Positions 1 through 9,986 of a DNA stretch of 64,000 nucleotides are shown piece by piece. The stretch comes from Treponema sp. J25 (GTDB lineage: Bacteria; Spirochaetota; Spirochaetia; Treponematales; Breznakiellaceae). A program made the position numbers and the translations under genes. The stretch is taken from NCBI RefSeq assembly GCF_004343725.1, contig NZ_PTQW01000020.1, positions 1 to 64,000 of the forward strand, written 5' to 3'. The notes under the pieces were generated by a model. The model did no database searches, had not been told where the DNA came from, and worked only from the letters and a program-made list of their open reading frames with translations. Every line of letters begins with the position of its first letter. Position 1 is the first letter of the stretch.

Positions 1-463
1 GCTGGGAGGGGAAATCGGGTGTGGTGGGGGCCTGGAGAGGGGCCCAAAAACCTTCTGGGGTGGAGAACTGGGCCCCCAAAAAACTGGCGCTATTGCGGGG
101 TAACCCGGAAAGGAGCCAAAAGACGCCCGCTGTGGCCTGGAGGGAGCGGCCCCAAAACCTCCCGGCGGGGCTTAGAGGAACGGCTCCCATCTGCAAAAAA
201 GCTCCTGGCGCGGGGCCCTGAGAAGGGCCCCGCCGGGGGCGAACCCGGAGTGGGGGGAGCGCCTGATCGCCTGAGCCGTGGGGGTGGGTAGTGAGCCGGG
301 CTGGAAGCCCGGCCGGGGAGGGGCTGTGGAAGCGGCGAAGGAAGCAGGCGCGAGGGGGGAGCCGCGGTGGCCGAAGCGACAGTCTGGTGCGGGCTGAGCC
401 GAGAGGGGGCGGTGCGGTGCTCCCCCTCCAACGATCTTCCTTAATCTTTTACTGCAGCAGTAC
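1..463. other. GC-rich, G-biased gene-free island with hairpins
   Basis: I see no convincing gene here. The plus strand is strongly G/A-rich with many runs of four to six G, unlike the neighbouring coding DNA, and the short open frames in it have Pro/Arg/Gly-rich low-complexity translations. It contains two perfect inverted repeats: 210-219 with 224-233 (10-bp stem, 4-nt loop) and 295-302 with 306-313 (8-bp stem, 3-nt loop). It lies downstream of the minus-strand gene that ends at 464. I did not recognise a known RNA family; a structured RNA, a spacer with G-quadruplex potential, or a decayed region are all possible. Confidence 0.5.
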
Positions 464-1906
464 TTACTCCACATACTTTAACACCACGAGGAGGGGGAGA
501 TGATCGCTTACGCCTGTGCCGGTTCGGGGATTATAGACTACGGGATATCCCTCTTCGTTTACAAAGGGGGCCTGTTGGGCTACTCCAAAGGAGGCGAATT
601 CCCAGCCTTTTCCATCTCCCAGGGAACTGTGAAGGAGCACATGATCGATGGTTTCCCACGCTTCCTTATACCAATAGGAACCGGCAAAAGGACTTTCTTG
701 CCAGGGACTATAAAAAGTGAGGCCCCTTAGGGTTTCATCCTGGGATATCTGGAAAGAATCCCGTAAAAGGAGTACGTCCTCTGGCCAGAAGAAAGGAGGC
801 GCTTCTCCTGGGCCTTTTAAAGAGGGGCCCTCTAGAGGATAATCTCCTCCTCTGAGGTTGAAAGAACTCCGCCTTTCCTTTTTCCTCTGCTGAAGCTGAA
901 CCAGGCGACCGGCTTCTTCTGTCGTAGGAAGCAAGGCGGTTATCCGGGTTTTTCCCTGGCGCTCAAACTCATCGTAATTTTCGTTGAGATCTCCTACCAC
1001 AAGGATAGCCCCCAGGGAGGGATCGTCCCGGCGACCGGCGATAGCTTCACTTTCCCTGTTTTGGTTCTCCTGAGGATATCCCTGTTTCAGCCCTGTATCC
1101 TCTTTATTTTTGACGGTCCCTGCCGCAGGGGATTGAATAAGTCCGTGGTTGTCGATGGTCCCCAGAAGTTCCCGGATCCGTCGTTGAATGATGGCCGCAC
1201 TATCCCGACGAAAACGTTCCGTATCATCCTTACCCTTCTTGCTTTTCCAGTGGCAAACGAACACCACCAGGGGTTCTTTACCCGTATCCAGCATAAGCTC
1301 CAGGATAGGACGCTGACCTTCGCCCCCCTGTCGATACCCAAAATGGGACCGCTGGTCAATAATTCTATAACGGCTCAGGACCCCAATACCCAGGGCGGCA
1401 TCGGCATTTTTAGAAAAAACAGCGTAGGGATAGGCTTTTTCTTTAAAACAGCCATTGAGGGCTTCAAGAATTTCCTTGTTTTCTATTTCTTCCAGGGCAA
1501 GGATGTCCGGTCCCTGGGGAAGCCAGCCAGCGAGGGCTTCCTGAATCTGGCTAATCCGCTCAAGGTATTTTTCTGGTGTCCATCCTTTGCTGTGGCGATA
1601 GTCAGCATACTCGGTGCCTGTTTCACTTCCATCAAAAAGGGCCTGGAGGTTCCAGGTTACCAGAGTAAGCTGTTCCTGGGGCTGTTTGGTCTGGAAGTTT
1701 TGCCCAATATCGCAACTAAGGAGTACAAAACAACAGATCCAGAGGCATACAAAAGCCACAAAAGTTGATATTGAGATGGCTGATAAACCACGGCGTTTTC
1801 GGCCCCCCTGAGGTGTTCTCCCAGGAAAGGCCGGACATATCAATCCCGGGAGTTCCTTTTTAGAAGGAGAAGAAATACCTCTCCCCAAATACCAACCAGA
1901 ATCCAT
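464..1906 (-). CDS. Secreted endonuclease/exonuclease/phosphatase (EEP) family lipoprotein
   Basis: The 480-residue product has the EEP (DNase I-like) fold: TWNLQALF near residue 84, LALEEIENKE near 136, a central VCHWKSKKG, VVGDLNENYD, and a C-terminal SDHLPLLVVL. These correspond to the Asn/Glu metal site, the catalytic His/Asp and the terminal SDH motif of the family. A hydrophobic segment ends in VLLSC (Cys65), so it is probably a signal-peptidase-II lipoprotein with an unusually long basic N-terminal region. The ATG at 1906 is supported by GAGGAGG seven bases upstream. It probably cleaves extracellular nucleic acid or phosphoesters; the substrate cannot be told. It is separated from the upstream genes by a terminator at 2081-2115, so it seems monocistronic. 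Confidence 0.85.
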   Translation of the reverse strand: MDSGWYLGRGISSPSKKELPGLICPAFPGRTPQGGRKRRGLSAISISTFVAFVCLWICCFVLLSCDIGQNFQTKQPQEQLTLVTWNLQALFDGSETGTEYADYRHSKGWTPEKYLERISQIQEALAGWLPQGPDILALEEIENKEILEALNGCFKEKAYPYAVFSKNADAALGIGVLSRYRIIDQRSHFGYRQGGEGQRPILELMLDTGKEPLVVFVCHWKSKKGKDDTERFRRDSAAIIQRRIRELLGTIDNHGLIQSPAAGTVKNKEDTGLKQGYPQENQNRESEAIAGRRDDPSLGAILVVGDLNENYDEFERQGKTRITALLPTTEEAGRLVQLQQRKKERRSSFNLRGGDYPLEGPSLKGPGEAPPFFWPEDVLLLRDSFQISQDETLRGLTFYSPWQESPFAGSYWYKEAWETIDHVLLHSSLGDGKGWEFASFGVAQQAPFVNEEGYPVVYNPRTGTGVSDHLPLLVVLKYVE

Positions 1907-2080
1907 TTAAAAACCTCCTCATTAGAAGAAGGCGCCAATTATGCATGTTGCTTGAACACAAGGTTGTATCATTACCTGCCACCTACCAGTGAGTAAGGGG
2001 GCTAGAAGAGGGGATACCCTGAGGTTCCCTTGCTATAATTCTAAAGATATGCAGATATGGCTCTGAGGAAAGAACAAATA

Positions 2081-2115
2081 AAAAAGGGAGTCAATCGGCC
2101 CTGAGATTGACTCCC
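2081..2115 (-). terminator. Rho-independent terminator
   Basis: Perfect 11-bp stem, 2086-2096 pairing with 2105-2115, with an 8-nt loop. On the minus strand it is followed by a run of six T. It would end transcripts coming from the lipoprotein gene at 2375-2947. Confidence 0.85.
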
Positions 2116-2120
2116 CCCAT

Positions 2121-2374
2121 GAAGAAGGCTCTGGTATTTGGTTGTCTTCCAAGAAGCACAATGCACCCCAGAACGTGCATGGCACACGGCGAAGAAACAC
2201 GCCTATTTTATTTCACAATACCCCAATCGATAGAAGTTCCTCTTCCTCGCTTCACCCTGTCCCATGCCGGTTCTGGTAAAGGGACCGACCCCTTTAGTAA
2301 TTCTGAAGGACCGCCCATCTACATTGGGATTTCCCCTTTCCTGTACGATGGGCGGCACCTGTTATCTCCTGCGC
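2121..2374. other. Gene-free spacer
   Basis: Together with 1907-2080 this makes a 468-bp gap between two minus-strand genes. Apart from the terminator at 2081-2115 and the ribosome site of the gene starting at 1906 I see no gene or clear motif. A short plus-strand open frame (2107-2400) lacks a ribosome site and runs over the end of the lipoprotein gene, so I do not call it. Confidence 0.5.
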
Positions 2375-2947
2375 TTAAAGCTTATTGGGATCTATGGTAA
2401 GAGTAATATCCTGATACGTCGTCGTCGTCGTCCCACCCGAAGTCGTCGTCGGAGTGGCCCCACTTACACAGAAGTTATCCCCCGTACTGTTTCCTAGAAC
2501 AAGTTTCCAGCTCGCATCATCGTAGTAACAAATCTTAAACTGTGCCCCATCATTTGCATTTCCCCACGAAGGAGCTTTCCCATAAAAGGTAATAGCAAAG
2601 GTTCCCGTACTGTCAACCGTTCCCACAAGTCCTGTATCAGTAACGGTGTCCGCAGTCACATTCCAGTTATCTCCTATATTGGTGGGAGTAGATCCAATCT
2701 GAGATCCTGCTACCACCAGTTTCTTCCCAATATCGGCTACCAAACCAGTAATGGTAATAGTATAGGTACAATAAGCATTACTTGTGGAGGTAGCACTTAC
2801 CTGTATAGCAGCAGTATTCGTCGTAGTAGTTACATCTACTTTTATGGGTAAAGTATAATCAGGATATTTCTGACTCCGCTCAATAGGGCAGGCCAGGAGC
2901 AGAAAGGCCCCAACCAGAGCCAGTAATATAACAGTACCTCGTTTCAT
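2375..2947 (-). CDS. Small lipoprotein, Thr-rich beta protein, partner of the outer-membrane protein gene
   Basis: The 190-residue product has a signal peptide ending in LLLAC (Cys20), so it is a lipoprotein. The mature part is Thr/Ser/Gly-rich with alternating hydrophobic residues, as expected for a beta-sandwich; I recognise no family. A low-complexity Thr run near the C-terminus is encoded by GTC triplets (2418-2432 and 2442-2450). The start has GGGAGG upstream. It follows the broken CBM48/outer-membrane gene by 21 bp and is clearly in the same operon. A lipoprotein also accompanies the intact outer-membrane protein gene at 17697-19184, so this may be the remaining half of an outer-membrane sugar-binding pair. 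Confidence 0.75.
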   Translation of the reverse strand: MKRGTVILLALVGAFLLLACPIERSQKYPDYTLPIKVDVTTTTNTAAIQVSATSTSNAYCTYTITITGLVADIGKKLVVAGSQIGSTPTNIGDNWNVTADTVTDTGLVGTVDSTGTFAITFYGKAPSWGNANDGAQFKICYYDDASWKLVLGNSTGDNFCVSGATPTTTSGGTTTTTYQDITLTIDPNKL

Positions 2948-2968
2948 CGTTTATTCCTCCCTTATGAT

Positions 2969-5064
2969 TTAGAGATCCCAGCGCAAACCAATGCGGAAGG
3001 CGCCATAATTTTCATAGGCCCCTACCCCGTTATCCAGGATGTACCCATCCAGGTTAAAGTTGTCCTGCCCATCACCGAAACCTTTGTAAGGATCCATATT
3101 ATAGATAAACTGGGCATAGGCTACCGGTTTATAAAGGACCTTTTCTACTTTCTTTACTATGCCGAGGAAGAATCCAAAGGGCGCATCAGAGGCGGTAACC
3201 CCTTCGTGTGCGGTTCTGAGTCCCGCACCGGCCTGGACCGTAAAGCTCTGGGGTAAGGTCACAGCACCGATAAGGGTATTAAAGAGCTGGTTAGTATTGG
3301 TGTTGTCATAGCCATAATAGACTTCGATCCCTTTAAAGATATCGGTAATATCCTTCATAGTAAACTTAGCTCCCCCTTCGCTCAGAAGGAAGGAACCCTT
3401 ATTGGTACCCCGGCTATACTGATCTTCGGCGGTGTTAACATATTTCATTTTTGCATAGAGAGATAAACTCGAAGGAATACCAGCCAGGAGCGTTTCCGTA
3501 TCTAGATCGATCGAAGGTTTCAGGTAGAATTCCAGCGTATCCTTATTCACGTAGGGGCGCTGCCAGGAGGCAAGGGAGGCATAATCATCTTTTATAAAGA
3601 CCGTCTGGACATAGGGGTTCAGGCTGAGAGTAAGGATATCGATTGGCTTCACATAGCCATCGACCCAAACGCGCTGGGTATTCAGAGCACCAAGTTGATC
3701 ACTGATGTTGGTATGTCCATCGGCCCCTTCTTCCACATACATCATGCTTGCCTGGGTACCGCGAGCTCGATAGCCAAGAGTAATCCCATAGGATTCGGCG
3801 GTGTAGCTTACCTGAAGATTCGTGGCAAAGTTATGAAGGAATCCAAGCCCTTCCTTCGCGCTGCTTACATCAGAACTGGAAGGAGAATAGGCAGTTTTAT
3901 AAAGGTCATTAATTTTGACAGATCCCCAGACATTAAAGAGGGCATTGGCTTTAACGGTAATGGGGCCAAAAAGTCCCTTGTATCCACCAATAAAGTCTGC
4001 TTCATAAATAGAATCAAAAATGGTATCGTAGGTGTTCCCGTAGGCTCCGTTGTACTGGAAATCCAGATAGTGGTCCCCGATCTGGGCAGTCACATAGGAA
4101 TACAAACCATATTGATTTCCTGCCCGATCGGCACTGCGGTTGGGCCCCAGGACTGCGTTGATAGTAATGTTATCCCCAATATTCTGGAGGGCCTGACCAA
4201 GGCTAAACTGGCTAAAGCCACCCACCTGGGCATATCCCGCTTCCCATTCTTGATCTACCGTGGTCCAGCTTACGTTTGTGTGAGAGGGAAGTTTTGCATA
4301 CTTGTAACCGGTAAGATAGTTGACATAGGGGCTACTGAAGCCAGCCTTAAAGTGACCAAGATAGGTTCCTGCGGTCTTCTGGCCATTACATTATAATAAT
4401 GGATAGGATCAAAGAAGGTATCAACCAAGAAATTCGTAAGCCCCTTCGAGAATTCAAGGCTATCTTTCTTGTACAGATTTTCAAAGCCATCGTTTTCAAA
4501 CAGGGCTACTTCCACATACACAGGGAGATTGGGAAGGGCATCCCCAGAAAATTTGGCATAGGACTTTGCTCCAATACCGGCACTTTCTAAGGTCTAGGTT
4601 TTGGTGTTAAATTTACCCTGAAGACCAATCATACTCCAGGTCTGGAACTTTAATTTGGCAGAAGCGGCCCCTCCACCACTACTGGCCGCAGTTCCACCGC
4701 TTTTCGCCGCCAATAGCTCCGCCACATCTACAAGACCATTAAAACCCCCAAATCCATCATCAATCTTATCAGGGGCCTTAATATCGAAGATCCACTGCCC
4801 ATCAGCCACAAACTTGTACTTAATGGTAGCGTCCCGGGGGAACACCTTTTTAAATTCCCAGCCATTCGCAACCTTTGTCATAGGGAGCCAGCCATTCTGC
4901 CAATCCGTAAAATCCCCTGCTATAAGGACTTCTTTAGCAGTGGTGCTCCCAAAGAAGAAGGTAACCTCGACGGTACCATCTCCTAAATCCTTTACGGTCA
5001 CCTCGGCAAACAACGCAGCGCCGAGGACCAGTAAGGTACCGATGAAAGCTACAAGCCGTTTCAT
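2969..5064 (-). pseudogene. Broken CBM48-like / outer-membrane beta-barrel fusion gene
   Basis: Three open segments read as one ancestral protein of about 700 residues. The first (from ATG 5064, with AGGAGG upstream and a signal peptide) carries a glycogen-binding, CBM48/AMPK-beta-like domain with VLIAGDFTDWQNGWLPM. It ends at a TAG at 4594-4596. The same frame stays open after this TAG and continues with sensible sequence (LESAGIGAKSYAKF, then VYVEVALFEN). The frame is lost near 4380, where adding one base would restore MAKKTAGTYLGHF and join the long third segment (to 2969), which has repeated aromatic/Gly beta-strand patterns typical of a porin-like barrel. One in-frame stop plus one frameshift make this a probable pseudogene; sequencing error is the alternative. 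The third segment alone has no signal peptide. Confidence 0.75.
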
Positions 5065-5088
5065 CACGATCCTCCTTGTAATTTTTTT

Positions 5089-5117
5089 CGGTTTATATAT
5101 ACCGTTTTACTAAACCG
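5089..5117. promoter_or_regulatory. Cluster of CGGTTT/AAACCG operator-like half-sites
   Basis: CGGTTTATATATACCG (5089-5104) is a near palindrome, and a third half-site AAACCG follows at 5112-5117. The cluster lies between the predicted start of transcription and the ribosome site of the broken gene that starts at 5064. Another site, AAACCGTTTT, lies at 5220-5229 and is identical to the site in the GH5 promoter at 41600-41609. Binding by a LacI-type repressor is inferred. Confidence 0.45.
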
Positions 5118-5126
5118 ATTTATTTT

Positions 5127-5156
5127 ATTTTACCACTGCTTTTAAAGATTTGTAAA
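5127..5156 (-). promoter_or_regulatory. Promoter for the CBM48/outer-membrane gene and lipoprotein
   Basis: On the minus strand TTTACA (5156-5151) is followed after 18 bp by TAAAAT (5132-5127), preceded by TGG as in an extended -10. The rest of 5157-5320 is very A/T-rich and I see no gene in it. Confidence 0.6.
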
Positions 5157-5326
5157 GAATTTTTTTAAGATTTTTTGAAAAACCTCTGAAAACAACCCTC
5201 CAACCCCTTATTTTCAAATAAACCGTTTTAATATCTTTACAATTAAAAAACTTGGCAGAAAAGCTATGTATGAGTTCCCGCCGTTTTGTAGAGGCTTTAT
5301 AACGTAGTTAGCCGCCTCTTAAACTA

Positions 5327-5358
5327 AAAGGCCCGCCTTTTGGGGAAGGCGGGCCTTT
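5327..5358 (-). terminator. Strong terminator of the cellobiose operon
   Basis: Perfect 13-bp stem, 5327-5339 with 5346-5358, loop TTGGGG. It lies 53 bp past the end of the GH94 gene. The stem starts and ends with A/T tracts, so it can work in both directions. Confidence 0.85.
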
Positions 5359-5410
5359 ACATCGGTGGATTGCCTTATCTTAAATGAGGAGACTCAGTTC
5401 TTTTTTGTAC

Positions 5411-7876
5411 TTACCCCACCACCACCTTTACCATAACAGGAACACCCCGACGGGCGCCATGAACAAGGGTTCCCGTGCAGGAAGCGCCTTCCACCTGGAG
5501 TTGAACCGTTCCCTGGTTGTTCCGGTTTTCTACTTCAATATGGTATTCTACCCCCCGGAACCAGCGGCGTATGGTGGCATGTTTTACATGGGAAGGGAGG
5601 CGGGGCTCTATAATGAGTCCATCAAAAGCAGGGCGGATGCCGCAGATCCACTGAGAAAGGGCCACGAAATTCCAGGCCGCCGTCCCGGTGAGCCAGGAGT
5701 TTTTTGCTTCCCCGTGGCGTTTACTCCCTTTCCCCGCAATCATCTGGGAATAGACATAGGGCTCCATCCGATGGAGTTCCGAAAGGTCCTCTCGATACGC
5801 GGGGGCTATCTTTTTCCAGTAGGTGAAGGCCCGATCAGGACGCCCCACTCGAATCTCTCCGATCATCACCCAGGGATTGTTGTGACAGAAGATTCCCCCG
5901 TTTTCTTTATACCCCGGCGGATACGAAGAAACTTCTCCCAGTTCTATATGGTATTCCTTATAGGGCGGATCGAGAATAACAATGCCATGGGGGGTGTCCA
6001 GGTGCTTTGCCACCGAATCCAGGGCCTGAACTGGATAGCCCCTTTCTTTCCCCACCAGGGCCATGGCCCCAAATCCCTGGGTTTCGATAAAGATTTTACC
6101 ATCCTCACATTCGGCAGAACCGACCTTTCTCCCCGCATCATCATAGGCCCGTAGGAACCACTGACCATCCCAGCCATAACGAAGCAGGGCCTCTTCCATC
6201 GCACGGGCAGCCTCTTGAGCCCACTGGGCCTCTGCCTCATCACCCATGCGCCGGCAGATTTCAATGTAATCGGGGGCTACATACAGGAACATCTGGCCAA
6301 TCAGAATCGATTCAGCGTTCTTTCCATCCTTATTGGTACAGGTCTGGAAAGAATCGTTGGGATCCATAGAAAAACAGTTCAGATTAAGGCAGTCGTTCCA
6401 GTCGGCCCGGCCAATGAGGGGCAGCCCATGGGGCCCCAGGTTATTGGTGACGTGGTGAAACGAGCGCTTCAGGTGTTCGTAGAGGCTTGCGGTATCCGCC
6501 GGATTATTATCAAAGGGGACCGATTCTTTAAGGAAAGCCCAGTCGCCGGTCTCCTTGATATAGCCCGCGACTCCCATAATGAGCCACAGAGGATCATCGT
6601 TAAAATTGCCGCCGATATCGCTGTTTCCCCGCTTGGTAAGGGGCTGGAACTGGTGGTAGGCCCCCCCATCGGGGAATTGGGTAGAAGCCACATCAAAAAG
6701 CCGTTCCCGGGCCTTTTCGGGCATAAGGTGCACAAAGCCCAGCATGTCCTGGCAGGTATCCCGGAAACCGATTCCTCGACCAATGCCGCTTTCAAAATAA
6801 GAGGCACTGCGGGCCATGTTATACGTTACCACACACTGATACTGGTTCCAGATATTGGCCATCCGGTCCAGTTTTTCATCCCCCGTCTGTACCGAAAAAT
6901 GGGAGAGCTTTTCATCCCAGAACCGCTCAAGGGCATCCCAGGCTTCCTGAAACGCCTCAGGCCGGGCAAAATACCGCTCCATCTCCCGAGCCCGCTTTTT
7001 ATTCACCACCCCGGGCTTCTCCCATTTTTCGTCCTGGGGATTTTCGATGTAGCCCAACACAAAGACGGCCCGTTTTTTTTCGCCAGGAGCCAGGTCCCAT
7101 TCGATTCGATGGGAGGCTACGGGGGACCAGCCATCCGCCATCGATTGCCAGCTAACACCGGTTTCTACTACCGCAGGATGGGCGTAATCCCCATCCCGGC
7201 CAACGAAGGTTTCCCGGTCCGTGTCAAAACCGGCAATCTCCGCATCGGTCCAGAAAAAGGCGTAGTGGTTCCGCCGTTCCCGGTACTCAGTGACATGATA
7301 GATGGCGGAGCCCTCCACCTCTACCTGGCCGGTAGAAAGGTTCCGCTGAAAATTCGTAAAATCGTCCAACGCATTCCACAGACAAAACTCCACGAAGGAA
7401 TGAATGCAAACCGCCTTCTCCTGACGACTCGTGTTTTCCAGGACCAACTCCTGAACTTCTGCGTTCATCCCCAGGGGAACAATGTACCGAACCGTAGCTC
7501 GGAGACCATTTTTTTCACCCACGATGGTGGTCCGGCCAAGGCCATGGCGGCATTCATAAAAATCCAGTTCCGTCTTAGTAGGTTTCCAGCCGGGATTCCA
7601 GACCGTGCCTTTGGGCTTTCCCCGCTTATTGCCACTCGCGAGCTCCCGTTCCTGGATATACAGGTACCGTCCATTACCATCTAGGGGTACATCGTTATAC
7701 CGATACCGGGTAAGCCGGCGAAGCCGGGCATCCTTATAAAAACTATAGCCCCCGGCGGTGTTAGAAATAAGAGAGAAGAAACTCTCTGCCCCCAAATAGT
7801 TAATCCACGGATGGGGGGTTCTGGGTGTCTCAATTACATACTCCCGCGTTGCATCATCAAAATGACCAAATTTCAT
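5411..7876 (-). CDS. cbpA: Cellobiose phosphorylase (GH94)
   Basis: The 821-residue protein resembles clostridial cellobiose phosphorylase over its whole length (that family is about 810 residues). It starts [20 protein letters not shown] and contains [20 protein letters not shown], the [10 protein letters not shown] region near 365-372, [10 protein letters not shown] at 489-498 with the general-acid aspartate, and [13 protein letters not shown] near the C-terminus with phosphate-site residues. It has no signal peptide, so it acts in the cytoplasm, converting cellobiose and phosphate to glucose 1-phosphate and glucose. The start has AAGGGG upstream and lies 3 bp after the last permease gene, so it is the distal gene of the operon. 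Activity on other beta-glucosides cannot be excluded from sequence. Confidence 0.93.
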   Translation of the reverse strand: MKFGHFDDATREYVIETPRTPHPWINYLGAESFFSLISNTAGGYSFYKDARLRRLTRYRYNDVPLDGNGRYLYIQERELASGNKRGKPKGTVWNPGWKPTKTELDFYECRHGLGRTTIVGEKNGLRATVRYIVPLGMNAEVQELVLENTSRQEKAVCIHSFVEFCLWNALDDFTNFQRNLSTGQVEVEGSAIYHVTEYRERRNHYAFFWTDAEIAGFDTDRETFVGRDGDYAHPAVVETGVSWQSMADGWSPVASHRIEWDLAPGEKKRAVFVLGYIENPQDEKWEKPGVVNKKRAREMERYFARPEAFQEAWDALERFWDEKLSHFSVQTGDEKLDRMANIWNQYQCVVTYNMARSASYFESGIGRGIGFRDTCQDMLGFVHLMPEKARERLFDVASTQFPDGGAYHQFQPLTKRGNSDIGGNFNDDPLWLIMGVAGYIKETGDWAFLKESVPFDNNPADTASLYEHLKRSFHHVTNNLGPHGLPLIGRADWNDCLNLNCFSMDPNDSFQTCTNKDGKNAESILIGQMFLYVAPDYIEICRRMGDEAEAQWAQEAARAMEEALLRYGWDGQWFLRAYDDAGRKVGSAECEDGKIFIETQGFGAMALVGKERGYPVQALDSVAKHLDTPHGIVILDPPYKEYHIELGEVSSYPPGYKENGGIFCHNNPWVMIGEIRVGRPDRAFTYWKKIAPAYREDLSELHRMEPYVYSQMIAGKGSKRHGEAKNSWLTGTAAWNFVALSQWICGIRPAFDGLIIEPRLPSHVKHATIRRWFRGVEYHIEVENRNNQGTVQLQVEGASCTGTLVHGARRGVPVMVKVVVG

Positions 7877-7879
7877 GCC

Positions 7880-8989
7880 TTACCCCTTCACTGCCCCGGC
7901 AACCACACCCTGGGTCAGTTTGTTGTTAAAGATAAAATAGATAATCATAACCGGTAACACCGCTATCACCAGGGCGGCAAGCTGCCAGCCCAATTGGGTA
8001 CTCGTAAGGCTAGAGAAAGAATACACTCCCACAGGCAAGGACTTAGTAAGCTCCGAACTTGCCATAACCAACACTAACAGGAACTCGTTCCAGATTCCCA
8101 GGCCCGATATAATGGAAATCGTCGTTATAACGGGCACCGTCATAGGCACAATGATACTGAAAAACATTCGGAAGTAACCCGCCCCATCGATAAAGGCCGA
8201 CTCAATAAGACTATCTGGCAAATCCCGAATAAACTGGGTTGCCAGCATAACCGAAAGGGGAAGTCCAAAGGCGATATACACGAGAATTATCCCCAGATGG
8301 GTATCGGTCAGTTTCAGGCTTGAAAGCATCAAAAAGAGGGGGACAATCACCGAGTTATTACTGATAAGATACCCAAAACCAATAAGTCCCCCAATAATAA
8401 GAGAGATTTTTTTAAAATCCATCTTACTGAGCCCAAAACCGGCCATCACCCCAAAAAGGGCAATAAAAAAGGTGGAAACCACTGCGTACAGCACACTGTT
8501 AAAGAATTTGCCCACCAGATTGCCCCGTTCCAGGGCAGAAATATAGTTAAAGAATACGGTTTTCCAGTGAATTTCCCATTGCATTTTTTGAGGAAGTTGA
8601 GACACCCGCAGGGTATCCCCCGGCTGGAGGCGGGCAATCTCTTCTGGAAGTTCTTCCTTTAAAAGGAAGAACACATGGAGTCGCCGCGTAGGAGCAATTT
8701 CGGTGGATTCTATGATAAGCCGTTCCCGGGGATCGTTTTGGATTTCCTCAGGGATCAGCACATTAAGAGCCTTCGGTATCACCTGATAGACATCATCCTT
8801 ATTAAAAAAGAGGTCATGGGGAAGTGCATAGATATCTCGGACGAGTTCTTCGTTCGACTTAAACGATGAATAGCCCATCCACACCAGAGGAATAACCGTA
8901 ATCAAGGTCCACCCAATGAATACCACATAGGAGATAACTTTCCCAAAGTAATGTTTTATTCGAGACGAGGAGTCATGCTGTTGCCACAT
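7880..8989 (-). CDS. Sugar ABC transporter permease (MalG type) with a large periplasmic insertion
   Basis: Inner-membrane permease with the coupling-helix motif ESAFIDGAG near residue 270 and the usual C-terminal NNKLTQGVVAGAVKG. It is about 369 residues, some 90 longer than usual. The extra part (roughly residues 40-135) is a hydrophilic insert with VFFLLKEELPEEIARL lying after the first transmembrane helix, before the conserved NS(V/I)LY core, so it should be periplasmic. I chose ATG 8989 because AGGAG lies seven bases upstream; the upstream stop (8991-8993) is immediately before it, suggesting coupling. It pairs with the permease at 8991-9905 and the binding protein at 9987-11282, probably importing cellobiose or cello-oligosaccharides. 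Confidence 0.9.
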   Translation of the reverse strand: MWQQHDSSSRIKHYFGKVISYVVFIGWTLITVIPLVWMGYSSFKSNEELVRDIYALPHDLFFNKDDVYQVIPKALNVLIPEEIQNDPRERLIIESTEIAPTRRLHVFFLLKEELPEEIARLQPGDTLRVSQLPQKMQWEIHWKTVFFNYISALERGNLVGKFFNSVLYAVVSTFFIALFGVMAGFGLSKMDFKKISLIIGGLIGFGYLISNNSVIVPLFLMLSSLKLTDTHLGIILVYIAFGLPLSVMLATQFIRDLPDSLIESAFIDGAGYFRMFFSIIVPMTVPVITTISIISGLGIWNEFLLVLVMASSELTKSLPVGVYSFSSLTSTQLGWQLAALVIAVLPVMIIYFIFNNKLTQGVVAGAVKG

Positions 8990-8990
8990 A

Positions 8991-9905
8991 TTAGTACTCC
9001 TCTCCGGCATTGAGTTTTTTGCCGATGTAATTACTTAAAAGAATAAGGAGCACGCTAATCACGATAATGGCATTGGAAATAGCCGCCCCATAGGCAAACC
9101 GTTCAGGATTGTTGTAATCCTGGAAGGCGGTCTGGTACATATAGATAGCAAGAACCATCGCATTATTCCGCTGGAGCCCCTGGGTGGTTATGGAAAATAT
9201 AAGATCAAAGCCCCGCAGAGACCCTGCGATAGCCAGAATACTCGACACCAAAATAGTTCCTGAAAGGACGGGAACGATGACTCGGGTAAAAATCTGGAAC
9301 TCATTGGCCCCATCGATCTGGGCAGCCTCGATCATGGCACTGTCAATCTTTTGGAGGTTTGCAAGGAAAATCACCATATACAGCCCCGTATACATCCAGA
9401 TAAGGGCGAAACCGATGGGATACATGATCGTCTCGGCCTTAAGCATGAGGTCAAATTGAGCCTGAGGATTTCCCGTTACTAGTTGAATCAGGCGAGACAC
9501 GGGACCATCGGCCTGAAAAAGCCGCTTCCACAAAATACCAATTACGATGGTGGATAAAAAGTTAGGCAAAAACACCATGGACTGAAAAAATTTACTCCAT
9601 CGAACCATGTTTCGGTACAGAATATAGGCCAATGCAAACCCAATAGGGATCTGCCCAAACACCGAAACAAAAACTACAATGAGATTATTCTTAAGGGAGT
9701 GCCAAAAGTTGGGGTCCTGAATCATCTTCGTGTATTGAGCAAAGCCCACAAAATTCCAGGCTCCTCCCTTGTTAGGATTAAAATCGGTAAAACTTAACCA
9801 AAAGGAATAGACAATAGGATAGGCAACGATAAAAAGAAATAACACCGTCGCAGGTCCCACCATTCCTAAGTATGCCGGAAGATTTCTTCCGTTTCGACCT
9901 CTCAT
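8991..9905 (-). CDS. Sugar ABC transporter permease (MalF type)
   Basis: The 304-residue protein has about six transmembrane helices, the coupling motif EAAQIDGANEFQIF near residue 198, and the N-terminal LPAYLGMVGPATVLFLFIVAY typical of the MalF/LacF-like family. The start has AAGGAG six bases upstream. It forms the membrane channel with the permease encoded immediately downstream. No ATPase gene is present in the window, so a shared MsmK/MsmX-type ATPase from elsewhere is likely. Confidence 0.92.
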   Translation of the reverse strand: MRGRNGRNLPAYLGMVGPATVLFLFIVAYPIVYSFWLSFTDFNPNKGGAWNFVGFAQYTKMIQDPNFWHSLKNNLIVVFVSVFGQIPIGFALAYILYRNMVRWSKFFQSMVFLPNFLSTIVIGILWKRLFQADGPVSRLIQLVTGNPQAQFDLMLKAETIMYPIGFALIWMYTGLYMVIFLANLQKIDSAMIEAAQIDGANEFQIFTRVIVPVLSGTILVSSILAIAGSLRGFDLIFSITTQGLQRNNAMVLAIYMYQTAFQDYNNPERFAYGAAISNAIIVISVLLILLSNYIGKKLNAGEEY

Positions 9906-9924
9906 TCCGCACTCCTTTATCCAA

Positions 9925-9955
9925 GGCCCCGGCAGGATTCTTCCCTACCGGGGCC
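9925..9955 (-). other. Stem-loop between binding-protein and permease genes
   Basis: GGCCCCGG (9925-9932) pairs with CCGGGGCC (9948-9955), extended by three more pairs after one mismatch. There is no T run after it on the minus strand, so it is more likely an mRNA-stabilising or attenuating hairpin than a full terminator. Such hairpins often raise binding-protein over permease expression. Confidence 0.55.
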
Positions 9956-9986
9956 CAACACTATACTTTTAGATTCACCCTAGTTT

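Noticed and set aside
330-365. Sequence GAAGGAAGCAGG resembling the apical part of SRP RNA
   Set aside because: The conserved CAGG...CCGGAA partner strand and helix 8 pairing are not present.
90-474. Open frames in the GC island on both strands
   Set aside because: Pro/Arg/Ser-rich translations typical of GC-biased non-coding DNA.
2418-2450. GTC triplet repeats as a possible phase-variation switch
   Set aside because: They are in frame in units of three and only encode a Thr tract, so copy changes would not switch the gene off.
6215-7684. 489-codon plus-strand open frame opposite the GH94 gene
   Set aside because: It is the antisense shadow of a well-supported enzyme gene; no ribosome site, no recognisable motif.
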